Program-made: the position numbers and the translations under genes
In this document: in pieces, positions 8,532-16,567 of the stretch
How the letters are laid out: each line of letters opens with the position of its first letter
How positions within the stretch are numbered: position 1 is the first letter of the stretch
DNA from: Sphingomonas sp. ATCC 31555
GTDB taxonomy: Bacteria; Pseudomonadota; Alphaproteobacteria; Sphingomonadales; Sphingomonadaceae
Length of the DNA: 64,000 bases
Assembly: GCF_000282895.1 (NCBI RefSeq)
Contig: NZ_ALBQ01000027.1
Location: 111,765 to 175,764, forward strand
Direction of reading: 5' to 3'
Notes under the pieces: model-generated
What the model was told of the DNA's origin: nothing
Database searches by the model: none
What the model saw: the letters and a program-made list of their open reading frames with translations, nothing else

Positions 8532-8960
8532 TCAAGAAGAAGAAAGGGATTGGTTCACGCGGAGGCGCGAAGTCGCGGAGGGATGATGGTCATTCACCAC
8601 ACGTTTCAGCCCCTCTTTCAGGGTCTCGCCTCCAAAATTCAACAGCAGCCCTACGGGCTGCTTCATCAAGCGGAGATAGGTCAGAAGCTGCTTGCTGTGG
8701 ACGGGAATCAACCGCTCGACCGATTTGATCTCGACGATCAATCGATCTTCCACGAGCAGATCGATGCGAAACGCGCCTTCGAACGATATGTCCTCGAACT
8801 CGATGTCCACGGCGCGCTGACGGTCGACCACATATCCCATCCTTGCCAGCTTGCTGGCAAGAATCGCCTCATACACACTCTCCAGAAGACCGGGACCCAA
8901 CTCCCGATGCACGCGGATTGCCACGTCGATCACATCGCCACTGATCTGGTCGATATCCAT
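8532..8960 (-). CDS. GxxExxY family protein (PD-(D/E)XK nuclease-like), flanked by inverted repeats
   Basis: 142 residues from ATG 8960. The family signature is visible as GPGLLESVYE (G..E..Y), followed by the core FRIDLLVEDRLIVEIKS, which has the D...ExK pattern of PD-(D/E)XK nuclease folds. Families of this kind are widespread and of unknown function. The gene lies between fabD and fabG and breaks the usual order. It is bounded by two 32-base arms of an inverted repeat (8551-8582 and 8971-9002). The last 18 or so residues are translated from the inner arm, which places the stop at 8532 beyond the repeat. This looks like a small self-contained cassette that has entered the operon without interrupting transcription. 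Confidence 0.85.
   Translation of the reverse strand: MDIDQISGDVIDVAIRVHRELGPGLLESVYEAILASKLARMGYVVDRQRAVDIEFEDISFEGAFRIDLLVEDRLIVEIKSVERLIPVHSKQLLTYLRLMKQPVGLLLNFGGETLKEGLKRVVNDHHPSATSRLRVNQSLSSS
8551..8582 (+). repeat. Inverted repeat arm A flanking the GxxExxY gene
   Basis: 32 bases beginning TGGTTCACGCGGAGG. It matches the reverse complement of 8971-9002 at 30 of 32 positions (differences at 8570 and 8573). Within each arm the unit CGCGGAG recurs. It encodes the C-terminal end of the GxxExxY protein. Confidence 0.85.
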
Positions 8961-8970
8961 CAAGAACCAA

Positions 8971-9002
8971 CCCTCCGCGTCTCCGCGCCTCCGCGTGAAC
9001 CA
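8971..9002 (-). repeat. Inverted repeat arm B flanking the GxxExxY gene
   Basis: Partner of 8551-8582, lying between the GxxExxY start codon and the end of fabD. Outside both arms a short AAGAAGA-type tract is also mirrored, so partial symmetry extends beyond the 32 bases. Confidence 0.85.
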
Positions 9003-9013
9003 CTCTTGTCTTC

Positions 9014-9949
9014 TTAAAGCACCTTAATCAGCGCCTCGATGTCGTCCATCGTCACCACGCTGGTCACGCTCGCATCGGGGCTGATCCGCTTGACCATGCC
9101 GCCGAGCACCTTGCCGCCCAGCTCGACGAAATCATGGACGCCCGCATCGAACATCGCCGAAACCGACTCGCGCCAGCGGACCATGCCCGTCACCTGCTCC
9201 ACCAGCAGCGTGCGGATCGTCGCCGGATCGGCGACCGGCGCGGCGGTGACGTTGGCGTAGACCGGCACCAGCGGCGCCCGGATCGCCACCGCTGCCAGTG
9301 CCGCTTCCATCGCATCGGCGGCGGGCTGCATCAGCGGGCAGTGGAACGGAGCCGACACCGGCAGCAGCAGCGCGCGCTTGGCGCCGTGATCCTTGGCGAT
9401 CGCCACCGCCCGCTCGATCGCGCCGCGCGCACCCGAAATCACCACCTGAGTCGGGTCATTGTCATTCGCGACCGTGCAGACCTCGCCCTCCGCGGCCGCA
9501 TCGGCGATCGCTTGCGCCTTGGTGAGGTCAGCACCGAGCAGCGCAGCCATCGCCCCCTCGCCCACCGGAACCGCTGACTGCATGGCATCGCCGCGCTTGC
9601 GTAGCAGCCGCGCCGTCGTGGGAAGATCGAGCGCACCCACCGCGCACAGTGCCGTATATTCGCCCAGCGAATGGCCCGCGACGAAGTCGGCCTTGTCGGT
9701 CAGGCGAATGCCGCCTTCCTTCTCCAGCACCCGCAGCACCGCAATGGCATTGGCCATGATCGCCGGCTGGGCATTGGCGGTGAGCGTCAGGTCGCTTTCC
9801 GGCCCTTCGCACATCAGCTTGAAAAGATGCTGGCCCAGCGCCTCGTCGACTTCCTGAAACACCTCGCGCGCGGCGGGGCTCGCTTCGGCGAGCGCCTTGC
9901 CCATGCCGACGGCCTGGCTGCCCTGGCCGGGAAAAATGAAAGCGCGCAT
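9014..9949 (-). CDS. fabD: Malonyl-CoA:ACP transacylase FabD
   Basis: Loads malonyl groups onto ACP, the entry step of fatty-acid elongation; 311 residues, cytoplasmic. Start ATG 9949 with AGGAG 7 bases upstream. The N-terminal motif FPGQGSQAVGMG is the family signature. Catalytic Ser94 is in GHSLGEYTA and His203 in SAPFHCPLM; the conserved Gln of GQGSQ shapes the oxyanion hole. It heads the minus-strand block that continues through the GxxExxY cassette to fabG, acpP, fabF and mltG. The frame is open far upstream to 10918 but that part overlaps another gene on the other strand and is not coding. Confidence 0.95.
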   Translation of the reverse strand: MRAFIFPGQGSQAVGMGKALAEASPAAREVFQEVDEALGQHLFKLMCEGPESDLTLTANAQPAIMANAIAVLRVLEKEGGIRLTDKADFVAGHSLGEYTALCAVGALDLPTTARLLRKRGDAMQSAVPVGEGAMAALLGADLTKAQAIADAAAEGEVCTVANDNDPTQVVISGARGAIERAVAIAKDHGAKRALLLPVSAPFHCPLMQPAADAMEAALAAVAIRAPLVPVYANVTAAPVADPATIRTLLVEQVTGMVRWRESVSAMFDAGVHDFVELGGKVLGGMVKRISPDASVTSVVTMDDIEALIKVL

Positions 9950-10125
9950 AGCTGTCTCCTCCTGCGCAAGCGCGTTGATGGGCGAGCGCGTTACGGCGAG
10001 ACCCGGTACCGATGCAAGTCTCGGCCGCCCCGTTCGCGCTGCCTGGTCAAGCGATGGACCGGCAAACGCGTTCAAGCGCCCCCAAAGGCCGTTCGTATCA
10101 AATTGAGCCATGCGCCCAATTCGAG

Positions 10126-10143
10126 ACAATTTACTGAAATTGT
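10126..10143. repeat. Perfect palindrome in the fabD / PEPxxWA intergenic region
   Basis: ACAATTT-ACTG-AAATTGT, seven perfect base pairs around 4 bases, in a 267-base AT-richer spacer between the divergent fabD and PEPxxWA-protein genes. It could be an operator for either gene. No matching regulator is encoded nearby. Confidence 0.45.
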
Positions 10144-10216
10144 TAGGTTTGCAGTCAGCAGATGCGCGCCCTACGCTTTTCTTTACAGCAAGTACGATCA
10201 GTGAGTATGCCCAGCA

Positions 10217-10807
10217 ATGAAGTTCAAGACATTTCTCGCCGCGGCGGCGATCACAGCCGCCGCCACCCCCTGCGTCGCGAACGCTGCGGTCATCGTGCCG
10301 ACGAAATGCACCTCGGTTGCTTCGTCGAGCGGCTGCCTGTTCCTCGGCAACATCAACGGGAACTCGAACCCTCTCAATATCAACGGCTACGTCAATGCGC
10401 AGCTGGTCTATAACCTGTACAACAATTTCGCGCCCACGGCGCAGCCCAACATCACGCTGAACTACCTGTTCGATACAACGACAACCGCCGGCCTCATCAC
10501 CGGGGCCGGATCTTCGTCGGGCACATGGACGACGCCGGGCTATGCGATCGACTATATGGCCATCAAAGCGGGCAACTACTTCTCGCTCTACAAGATCGCC
10601 GATCTGAGCAGCGGCAGCTGGAGTACGCGCGACATTCCTTATAACCGCAATCCGCGCGACGTTTCGCACATCGTGTTCTTCGGCACGGCATTGCCGACCG
10701 GTGTGCCGGAGCCGGCCAGCTGGGGCATGATGATCGCCGGTGCGGGCATGGCCGGCGCTGCGCTTCGCCGTCGACGGAGCCGCCAGGTTCGCTTCGCGGC
10801 GGCCTGA
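10217..10807 (+). CDS. PEPxxWA-CTERM sorting domain protein
   Basis: Exported protein of 196 residues with an N-terminal signal peptide (about 1-23, ending ANA) and a C-terminal sorting tripartite signal: VPEPASWG (163-170), a hydrophobic helix, then an Arg cluster at about 184-190. The PEPxxWA variant is characteristic of sphingomonads. Such proteins are expected to be processed by an exosortase and delivered to the cell surface or the exopolysaccharide layer; no exosortase gene is in the window. The mature part is Asn, Ser, Thr and Tyr rich and of no recognisable enzyme family. A weak ribosome site precedes the ATG. It is divergent from fabD. Confidence 0.85.
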   Translation: MKFKTFLAAAAITAAATPCVANAAVIVPTKCTSVASSSGCLFLGNINGNSNPLNINGYVNAQLVYNLYNNFAPTAQPNITLNYLFDTTTTAGLITGAGSSSGTWTTPGYAIDYMAIKAGNYFSLYKIADLSSGSWSTRDIPYNRNPRDVSHIVFFGTALPTGVPEPASWGMMIAGAGMAGAALRRRRSRQVRFAAA

Positions 10808-10813
10808 TAGCCC

Positions 10814-10843
10814 TTGCATCCCGCCCCCGTTTTGCAGTAGGGG
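10814..10843 (+). promoter_or_regulatory. Candidate promoter of the rpsF operon
   Basis: TTGCAT followed after 18 bases by TAGGGG, similar in form to the candidate acpP promoter. Transcription would begin shortly before the leader hairpin at 10852. Confidence 0.4.
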
Positions 10844-10851
10844 CACGCGAT

Positions 10852-10956
10852 CGGAGCGGAGCAGCAATGCGCCCGCTCCGTTTGCTTTATCGAGACGACA
10901 GCCGGAGGGGCGCCGCACGGGGCGGCGTCAGCGATCGGCCAACAGGAAGAGAATAT
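10852..10956 (+). promoter_or_regulatory. Structured 5' leader of the rpsF-rpsR-rplI operon
   Basis: The leader opens with a perfect 8-base-pair hairpin (CGGAGCGG 10852-10859 with CCGCTCCG 10873-10880) followed by the T-rich TTTGCTTT, so it could act as a terminator or attenuator. A second GC-rich stem (CGCCGC...GCGGCG) lies at about 10911-10927. In many bacteria the S6:S18 complex binds the rpsF leader and represses its own synthesis. This leader is in the right place, but I could not show the specific binding motif. The last bases hold the rpsF ribosome site AGGAAGAG. Confidence 0.4.
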
Positions 10957-11331
10957 ATGGCTCTTTACGAGCATGTGTTCCTTGCGCGCCAGGATCTGGC
11001 ACAGGCGCAAGTGGACGCTCTGGCGGAAGCCGCCACCAAGATCGTCGAAGACAATCAGGGCAAGGTCGTGAAGACCGAAACCTGGGGTCTCCGCAGCCTC
11101 GCCTATCGCATCGCGAAGAACCGCAAGGCGCACTATGTCATGCTCGAGATCGACGCGCCGGCCGGCGTGGTCGCCGAGCTGGAGCGCCAGACGCAGATCA
11201 ACGAAGACGTGATTCGCTACATGACCGTCAAGGTTGACGGCCACGAGCAGGGTCCTTCGGTGATGATGCGCAAGGGTGACCGCGAGCGTCGTGGTCGTCG
11301 CGAGCGCGACGGCGGTTTCGACGGCGAATAA
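10957..11331 (+). CDS. rpsF: 30S ribosomal protein S6
   Basis: Small-subunit protein that pairs with S18 on the platform of the 30S subunit; 124 residues. The start is ATG 10957 after AGGAAGAG; an in-frame extension upstream lies in the leader and is not needed. The start [14 protein letters not shown] and the segment [11 protein letters not shown] are typical of S6. The C-terminus is extended and rich in Arg, Asp and Glu, as is usual in alphaproteobacteria. First gene of rpsF-rpsR-rplI, with 13 bases to rpsR. Confidence 0.96.
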   Translation: MALYEHVFLARQDLAQAQVDALAEAATKIVEDNQGKVVKTETWGLRSLAYRIAKNRKAHYVMLEIDAPAGVVAELERQTQINEDVIRYMTVKVDGHEQGPSVMMRKGDRERRGRRERDGGFDGE

Positions 11332-11344
11332 GGAGCGATAGACC

Positions 11345-11569
11345 ATGGCACGACCGTTTTTCCGCCGCCGCAAGAGCTGCCCCTTCTCCGCGAAGGACGC
11401 GCCCCGGATCGATTACAAGGACGTCCGCCTGCTGCAGGGCTTCGTCTCCGAGCGCGGCAAGATCGTCCCCTCGCGCATCACTTCGGTGAGCGCGAAGAAG
11501 CAGCGCGAACTGGCCCAGGCCATCAAGCGCGCCCGTCACCTGGGCCTGCTGCCCTACATCGTGAAGTAA
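11345..11569 (+). CDS. rpsR: 30S ribosomal protein S18
   Basis: 74-residue basic protein, partner of S6 on the 30S platform. The core with [19 protein letters not shown] and the end [10 protein letters not shown] are S18 signatures. A ribosome site AGGAGCG precedes the ATG. The single Cys near the N-terminus (RRKSCPFS) is not part of a zinc cluster here. It lies 13 bases after rpsF and 12 before rplI. Confidence 0.97.
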   Translation: MARPFFRRRKSCPFSAKDAPRIDYKDVRLLQGFVSERGKIVPSRITSVSAKKQRELAQAIKRARHLGLLPYIVK

Positions 11570-11581
11570 GGAGCGGATCCC

Positions 11582-12172
11582 ATGGAAGTCATTCTGCTCG
11601 AACGAGTCGAGAAGCTCGGCCACATCGGCGACGTGGTGAAGGTGAAGGACGGCTTTGCCCGTAACTTCCTGCTGCCGCGCAAGAAGGCGCTCCGCGCCAA
11701 CGAAGCGAACCGCAAGGTTTTCGAAGCCAATCGCGAACGCATCGAGGCCGAAAACGCTTCGCGTCGCGTCGATGCCGAGAAGGAAGCCAAGACGCTCGAG
11801 GGCGCTTCGGTTACCCTGATCCGCCAGGCGTCGAACACCGGCCAGCTCTATGGCTCGGTCGCCGTGCGCGATCTGGTCGACGCGCTGGTTGCCGACGGTC
11901 ACAAGGTGAACAAGTCGCAGGTCGTTCTCGACCGCCCGATCAAGGCGATCGGCCTCTATGAGGTCAAGGTCGCGCTGCACCCGGAAGTTCCGGTGATGAT
12001 CAAGGTGAACGTCGCGCGTTCGCCGGAAGAGGCCGAGATGCAGGCCCAGGGCGTCGACGTCATGGCTGCAATGTTCGAACGCGAAGAAGCCGGCTTCACC
12101 GAGGATTACGATCCCAACGCCGAGCCGGGCGAAATCGCTACCGAAGCTCCCGCGGAAGACGCGCAGGGCTAA
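11582..12172 (+). CDS. rplI: 50S ribosomal protein L9
   Basis: 196-residue large-subunit protein with the N-terminal domain MEVILLERVEKLGHIGDVV and the RNA-binding loop GFARNFLLPRKKA. A long central helix (about 45-75) joins it to the C-terminal domain. It is longer than the roughly 150 residues of E. coli L9 because of an acidic tail of about 40 residues (after about 155), which is common in alphaproteobacteria. The ATG follows AAGGAGCG. Last gene of the ribosomal operon, with a strong terminator 22 bases downstream. Confidence 0.97.
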   Translation: MEVILLERVEKLGHIGDVVKVKDGFARNFLLPRKKALRANEANRKVFEANRERIEAENASRRVDAEKEAKTLEGASVTLIRQASNTGQLYGSVAVRDLVDALVADGHKVNKSQVVLDRPIKAIGLYEVKVALHPEVPVMIKVNVARSPEEAEMQAQGVDVMAAMFEREEAGFTEDYDPNAEPGEIATEAPAEDAQG

Positions 12173-12194
12173 GCGAAGCGGCATAGTTCAAGGC

Positions 12195-12234
12195 AAAGGG
12201 CCGTACCGAGCGATCGGTGCGGCCCTTTCCTTTT
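12195..12234 (+). terminator. Intrinsic terminator of the ribosomal operon
   Basis: A 15-base stem (AAAGGGCCGTACCGA with TCGGTGCGGCCCTTT, one G-U pair) around the loop GCGA, followed by CCTTTT. Directly after rplI. Confidence 0.9.
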
Positions 12235-12355
12235 GGCACCGGCCCAGGCGCGCACCGCTCGCCCGCGTCATAAAGAACCCGTAAAATCCGTGGAACGGCC
12301 ATTCGGTGCCGCCTACAGCGCCGCACCCGAATCCGTCGGGCCACGGAGACATGCA

Positions 12356-14254
12356 GTGGAACAACCAGGCAGCGCAGAGCCATCGGCCGCGCACACGCCT
12401 CAGGACGGGCCTAGTGCGTTGGCGATCGGCGCCATCGGCGTCGTTTTCGGCGATATCGGCACGTCCCCGCTCTATTCGCTCAAAGAGAGTTTCGTCGGCC
12501 ATCACCCGCTGGCTGTCGACGCCGCTCATATCTACGGCGTGCTGTCGCTGATCTTCTGGACGATGACGCTGATCGTCACCGTCAAATATGTCGCGTTGAT
12601 CCTGCGCGCCGACAACAAGGGCGAAGGCGGCAGCCTTGCCTTGCTCGCGTTGATCATGCGCAAGATGGGCCCGACACGCTGGAGCGCCGCCATCACGACC
12701 ATGGGCGTGTTCGCCACGGCGCTGTTCTATGGCGACGCGATCATCACGCCGGCGATTTCGGTGCTGTCCGCGGTGGAGGGGATCACGACTATCCAGCAAG
12801 GGCTCACGCCGCTCGTCCTTCCCGTCACGATCGCCATCCTGGTGGCGCTGTTCGCCATCCAGGCGCGGGGCACGGCGAGCGTGGGCAAGCTGTTCGGCCC
12901 GATCATGCTCGTCTATTTCCTGGTGCTCGCCCTTCTCGGCCTTCGCGGGATCGCGGCGGCGCCCGAAATCCTGTGGGCGCTTAATCCTTGGTACGCGGTG
13001 CAGTTCTTCGCGTTGGATCCGGCGCTCGGCTTCCTCGCGCTTGGCTCGGTGGTCCTCGCCGTCACCGGAGCGGAAGCGCTGTACGCCGACATGGGGCATT
13101 TCGGTCGGCGCGCGATCATGGTTTCCTGGCTCTACATTGCCTTCCCGTGCCTGCTGCTCAACTATCTCGGCCAATCGGCGCTGATCCTGCGCAATCCTGA
13201 AATGATCGAGAATCCCTTCTTCCTGATGGCGCCCGATTGGGCTCGACTGCCGCTCGTCCTCCTCGCCACAATGGCGACGGTGATCGCCAGCCAGGCCGTG
13301 ATTTCGGGTGCCTTCTCGATCTCGCAACAGGCGGTACAGCTCGGCTTCCTGCCGCGGCTGCGGATTCTCCACACCAGCGCCAAGGCAGCGGGCCAGATCT
13401 ACATCCCCCTGGTCAACTGGAGCCTGCTGGTTCTCGTGGTGCTGCTCACGCTCGGCTTCCGCAGCTCGAGCAACCTCGCCTCCGCCTATGGCATCGCGGT
13501 CACCGGCACGATGTTCATCACCGCCTGCATGCTGGGCGTACTCACCTTCGCGGTCTGGAAATGGCATCCGCTGCTCGCCGGACTCGTCACCGGCGCGTTC
13601 CTGCTGATCGACGGGGCGTACTTCGCTTCCAATGCGACCAAAATCCCGGATGGCGGCTGGTTTCCGCTGCTGGTGGCGGCAATCGCCTTCGTGCTGCTGA
13701 CCACCTGGGCGCGCGGCCGCGCGCTGGTGTTGGGGCGGTTGTCGGAGGGGGCGATGCCGGTGTCGCTGTTTATACGGTCTGCCGCGCAATCGGCGGCGCG
13801 TGTGAAAGGCACGGCGGTGTTTCTCACCTCCGCACCGGACAGCATCCCGCCGGCGTTGCTGCACAACCTGAAGCACAACAAGGTTCTGCACGAACGCATC
13901 ATCTTGCTGACGGTCGCGATCGAGCAGGTGCCGCACGTGCGGGCGGCGGAATGCATATCGACCGAGGTGCTGGGCGAGGGCTTCTATCGTGTCCTGCTCC
14001 ACTATGGCTTCATGGACGAGGTGGACGTTCCGTCCGCGCTCCGCGCCACGCGCGGCTGCGGGGCGCCGTTCCAGCCGATGGAAACCAGCTACTTCCTCGC
14101 CCGCCAGACCCTGCTGCCTTCGTCGCGCCCGGGCATGGCGATCTGGCGCGAGAAGATCTTCGCCTGGATGGTGCGCAATGCCGAAAGCGCGATGGAGTTC
14201 TTCAAGCTGCCGACCAACCGGGTCGTGGAGCTGGGCAGCCAGCTGGAGATCTGA
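12356..14254 (+). CDS. kup: Potassium transporter Kup (KUP/HAK/KT family)
   Basis: Proton-coupled potassium uptake permease of the inner membrane, 632 residues. I place the start at GTG 12356 because GGAG lies 7 bases upstream and the length then matches the family (about 620). The first helix carries the signature [17 protein letters not shown]. The segment [19 protein letters not shown] is also diagnostic. About twelve membrane helices run to about residue 440, followed by a cytoplasmic C-terminal domain. The gene stands alone between the ribosomal terminator and the convergent SulP gene. An alternative ATG at 12351 is in another frame. Confidence 0.93.
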   Translation: MEQPGSAEPSAAHTPQDGPSALAIGAIGVVFGDIGTSPLYSLKESFVGHHPLAVDAAHIYGVLSLIFWTMTLIVTVKYVALILRADNKGEGGSLALLALIMRKMGPTRWSAAITTMGVFATALFYGDAIITPAISVLSAVEGITTIQQGLTPLVLPVTIAILVALFAIQARGTASVGKLFGPIMLVYFLVLALLGLRGIAAAPEILWALNPWYAVQFFALDPALGFLALGSVVLAVTGAEALYADMGHFGRRAIMVSWLYIAFPCLLLNYLGQSALILRNPEMIENPFFLMAPDWARLPLVLLATMATVIASQAVISGAFSISQQAVQLGFLPRLRILHTSAKAAGQIYIPLVNWSLLVLVVLLTLGFRSSSNLASAYGIAVTGTMFITACMLGVLTFAVWKWHPLLAGLVTGAFLLIDGAYFASNATKIPDGGWFPLLVAAIAFVLLTTWARGRALVLGRLSEGAMPVSLFIRSAAQSAARVKGTAVFLTSAPDSIPPALLHNLKHNKVLHERIILLTVAIEQVPHVRAAECISTEVLGEGFYRVLLHYGFMDEVDVPSALRATRGCGAPFQPMETSYFLARQTLLPSSRPGMAIWREKIFAWMVRNAESAMEFFKLPTNRVVELGSQLEI

Positions 14255-14257
14255 CGC

Positions 14258-14289
14258 AAAAAAAGGGGCGGCTCGCCAGGGAGCCGCCC
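14258..14289 (-). terminator. Intrinsic terminator of the carbonic anhydrase-SulP operon
   Basis: On the minus strand the stem GGGCGGCTC / GAGCCGCCC with a 6-base loop is followed by C and seven T residues. It lies 24 bases beyond the SulP stop and only 3 bases after the convergent kup stop. The plus-strand side lacks a T-run, so it serves mainly the minus-strand operon. Confidence 0.85.
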
Positions 14290-14313
14290 TTCAGTCTTCG
14301 GGGTGTGCTTCTC

Positions 14314-15825
14314 TCAGCGGGCCAGCGTGGCCATCTTGCCGGTGGCGCCTTCCAGCTCCACGGGCGATCCGCCTGCGCGACGCCGCTGCAGCCAGTCCTT
14401 GAGCAGTTCCGCACAGCTATGGTCGACGGCCTGGAGCTGCGACACGTCCAGCCGCACCGGCGCGCCGCCCGGCACCGACTCAAGCCGGTCGGAAAGCTTG
14501 GGCAGCGTGACGAATGTGGCCGATCCTTGCAGTGCGATCGTGTGCGAACCCGCCACTTCGCTCTGGTTCACCTTGAGCCGCAGGCGGCGGAGGTTCGGAA
14601 CCAGCTCGAGCAGCGAAAGCGCGATGCCCACCAGCACACCGGTCAGCAGGTCCTCGGTCACCACCAGCAGGCAGGTCACCGCCCAGATCGCCGCCGGCAA
14701 CACGCCATAGTGCGAGAAAAGGTGGCGAACATGCTTCAGGTTGACCAGCTTGACACCGGTGACGACCAGCACGGCGCCCAGCGCGGCCATCGGGATTTCG
14801 CGCAGCAGCCACGGCAGCAGCGCGACGAAGCCGAGAATCCACGCGCCGTGCATCACCGCGGACCAGCGAGTCTGCGCGCCCGCCTGCACATTGGCCGAGC
14901 TGCGCACGATCACGCCGGTCATCGGCAGCGCACCGGCAAAACCGCAAAGCAGGTTGCCGATACCCTGGGCACGCAGTTCCTTGTTGTAGTTGGTGCGCAC
15001 GCCATCATGCATCCGGTCCACCGCGGCAGCCGAAAGCAGCGTTTCCGCGCTGGCGATGAACGCAAGCGCGATCGCGGCGGTAATGACGGTCGGGTCCAGC
15101 CAGCGCGCGAAGAAGCCGGTTTCGGGCAGCGCTATCGCGGACACGATGTTCGAGGGCACGCTGACGCGGGTCACGTCGAGCGCCAGGGTGAACGCGACCA
15201 GCGTCGCCGCCACCACGCCCACCAATGCGCCCGGGATCAGCTTCACCGCCGCCGGCTTGAACTTGTCCCAGCCTACCATCGTCGCGATGGTCAGCAGGCC
15301 CAGCCCGAGCGCCATTTCGGCGGATTCGATGCTGGACGACAGGCCGAGCAGCCGTCCCGGCATCGCCGCGAGGTTCTCCAGCCCGCTCGACAGCGGCTTG
15401 GCGTCGAACAGCACGTGATATTGGCCGACCACGATCAGCACGCCGATGCCGGCGAGCATGCCGTGCACCACCGCCGGCGAGATCGCGCGGAACCAGCCGC
15501 CGACGCGCAGCACGCCGGCGATCACCTGGATCAGACCGGCGAGGATAAGGATGGGCCCGAGCGCGGAGAGGCCCTGTTCGCGCACGAGTTCGAACACGAT
15601 CACGGCCAGGCCGGCCGCCGGGCCGCTCACCTGCAGCGGCGAACCGGCGATTATGCCGACCACCAGGCCGCCGATGATGCCGGTTACCAGGCCCTTTTCG
15701 GGCGGAACGCCGGAGGCGATCGCGATGCCCATGCAGAGCGGCATCGCCACCAGGAACACGACGATCGACGCCGTGAAATCGCGAACGAAGCTCTTGGGCT
15801 TGTCCGCAACGGGAGCGGAGGTCAT
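14314..15825 (-). CDS. SulP family anion transporter, probably bicarbonate
   Basis: Inner-membrane SLC26/SulP transporter of 503 residues with about 12-14 hydrophobic segments (about 15-400) and a C-terminal STAS domain (about 405-503, weakly conserved). The segment VSGPAAGLAVIVFELV resembles the SulP substrate region; AAVDRMHDGVRTNYNKEL is the conserved cytoplasmic loop. The ATG overlaps the stop of the beta-carbonic anhydrase gene (ATGA), so the two are made together. SulP proteins linked or fused to carbonic anhydrases are generally taken as bicarbonate transporters. Sulfate or other anions cannot be excluded. Confidence 0.88.
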   Translation of the reverse strand: MTSAPVADKPKSFVRDFTASIVVFLVAMPLCMGIAIASGVPPEKGLVTGIIGGLVVGIIAGSPLQVSGPAAGLAVIVFELVREQGLSALGPILILAGLIQVIAGVLRVGGWFRAISPAVVHGMLAGIGVLIVVGQYHVLFDAKPLSSGLENLAAMPGRLLGLSSSIESAEMALGLGLLTIATMVGWDKFKPAAVKLIPGALVGVVAATLVAFTLALDVTRVSVPSNIVSAIALPETGFFARWLDPTVITAAIALAFIASAETLLSAAAVDRMHDGVRTNYNKELRAQGIGNLLCGFAGALPMTGVIVRSSANVQAGAQTRWSAVMHGAWILGFVALLPWLLREIPMAALGAVLVVTGVKLVNLKHVRHLFSHYGVLPAAIWAVTCLLVVTEDLLTGVLVGIALSLLELVPNLRRLRLKVNQSEVAGSHTIALQGSATFVTLPKLSDRLESVPGGAPVRLDVSQLQAVDHSCAELLKDWLQRRRAGGSPVELEGATGKMATLAR

Positions 15826-16514
15826 TCCGCGGCCTCCGGAAGCGCGACGTCGCTCGCGAGCCGCTGGCCTGCCGGCAGCGCGACGGGCATGCGATCTTCA
15901 CGGATCGGCACGAAGCGGCCGGTTTCGCCGTCCAGGCCAAGCACGATGCCGGCCGCGATATCGACGAACCAGCCATGCAGCGCGATTTCGCCGCGCGCGA
16001 TGCCCGCCGCGACCGACGGATGGGTACGAAGATGCGCAAGCTGCACGACGACGTTTTCCATCGCCGCGGTGCGCACCGCATCGGCATTGCCCAGGTTGCT
16101 GTAGCCGCCGTCTACCACGCACTTGGCGGCGTGGCTGTGCCGCAGCCATGCGGCGACGTTCGGCATGCCTTCCAGCATTTCCGGCTTCATCAGCGCCTTC
16201 ATGGCGCCGCAGTCCGAATGGCCACAGACGATGATGTCGCGGACGCCCAGCGCAGCGACAGCATATTCCACGGTCGAGGAAACGCCGCCATTCTGGGTGG
16301 CGAAGGGCGGCACGATGTTGCCGGCGTTACGGCAGACGAACAGGTCGCCCGGCTGCGCCTGGATGATATGTTCCGGCACCACGCGCGAGTCGGCACAAGA
16401 GATCATGAGTGCCTTGGGGCTCTGCCCGTTGGCGGCGAGGTTCGAATAGAGTGCGCTCTGGTTCGGGAAGACCTGCTTCTCGAAATCCACCACGCGTCCG
16501 ATCACTTCGTTCAC
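15822..16514 (-). CDS. Beta-carbonic anhydrase
   Basis: Zinc enzyme that interconverts carbon dioxide and bicarbonate in the cytoplasm, 230 residues. Zinc ligands are Cys40 (ISCADSR), His99 and Cys102 (CGHSDCGA); the Asp42-Arg44 dyad of beta-class enzymes is intact. The start is GTG 16514, with AGGAGC 5 bases upstream; a reading from 16550 adds 12 residues before a good ribosome site and is less likely. Its stop overlaps the SulP start. The pair probably supplies bicarbonate for carboxylations such as acetyl-CoA carboxylase, or helps pH balance. Confidence 0.93.
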   Translation of the reverse strand: MNEVIGRVVDFEKQVFPNQSALYSNLAANGQSPKALMISCADSRVVPEHIIQAQPGDLFVCRNAGNIVPPFATQNGGVSSTVEYAVAALGVRDIIVCGHSDCGAMKALMKPEMLEGMPNVAAWLRHSHAAKCVVDGGYSNLGNADAVRTAAMENVVVQLAHLRTHPSVAAGIARGEIALHGWFVDIAAGIVLGLDGETGRFVPIREDRMPVALPAGQRLASDVALPEAAE

Positions 16515-16567
16515 GGCTAGCTCCTGGGTTCCGGCCCGCGGCGCAGGCACTTCTTCAGGAATCCAAA

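Noticed and set aside
9950..10918. N-terminal extension of fabD
   Set aside because: It runs opposite the PEPxxWA gene; the FabD start with AGGAG at 9949 is typical of the family.
12188..14002. Long open frame on the minus strand (604 codons) opposite kup
   Set aside because: The translation is dominated by Arg, Gln, His and Glu with no domain, as expected from the antisense of a GC-rich membrane protein gene; kup itself is certain.
13237..16104. Very long plus-strand open frame (955 codons) across kup, SulP and carbonic anhydrase
   Set aside because: It crosses three recognised genes and a terminator and has low-complexity Arg/His-rich content; an artefact of high GC.
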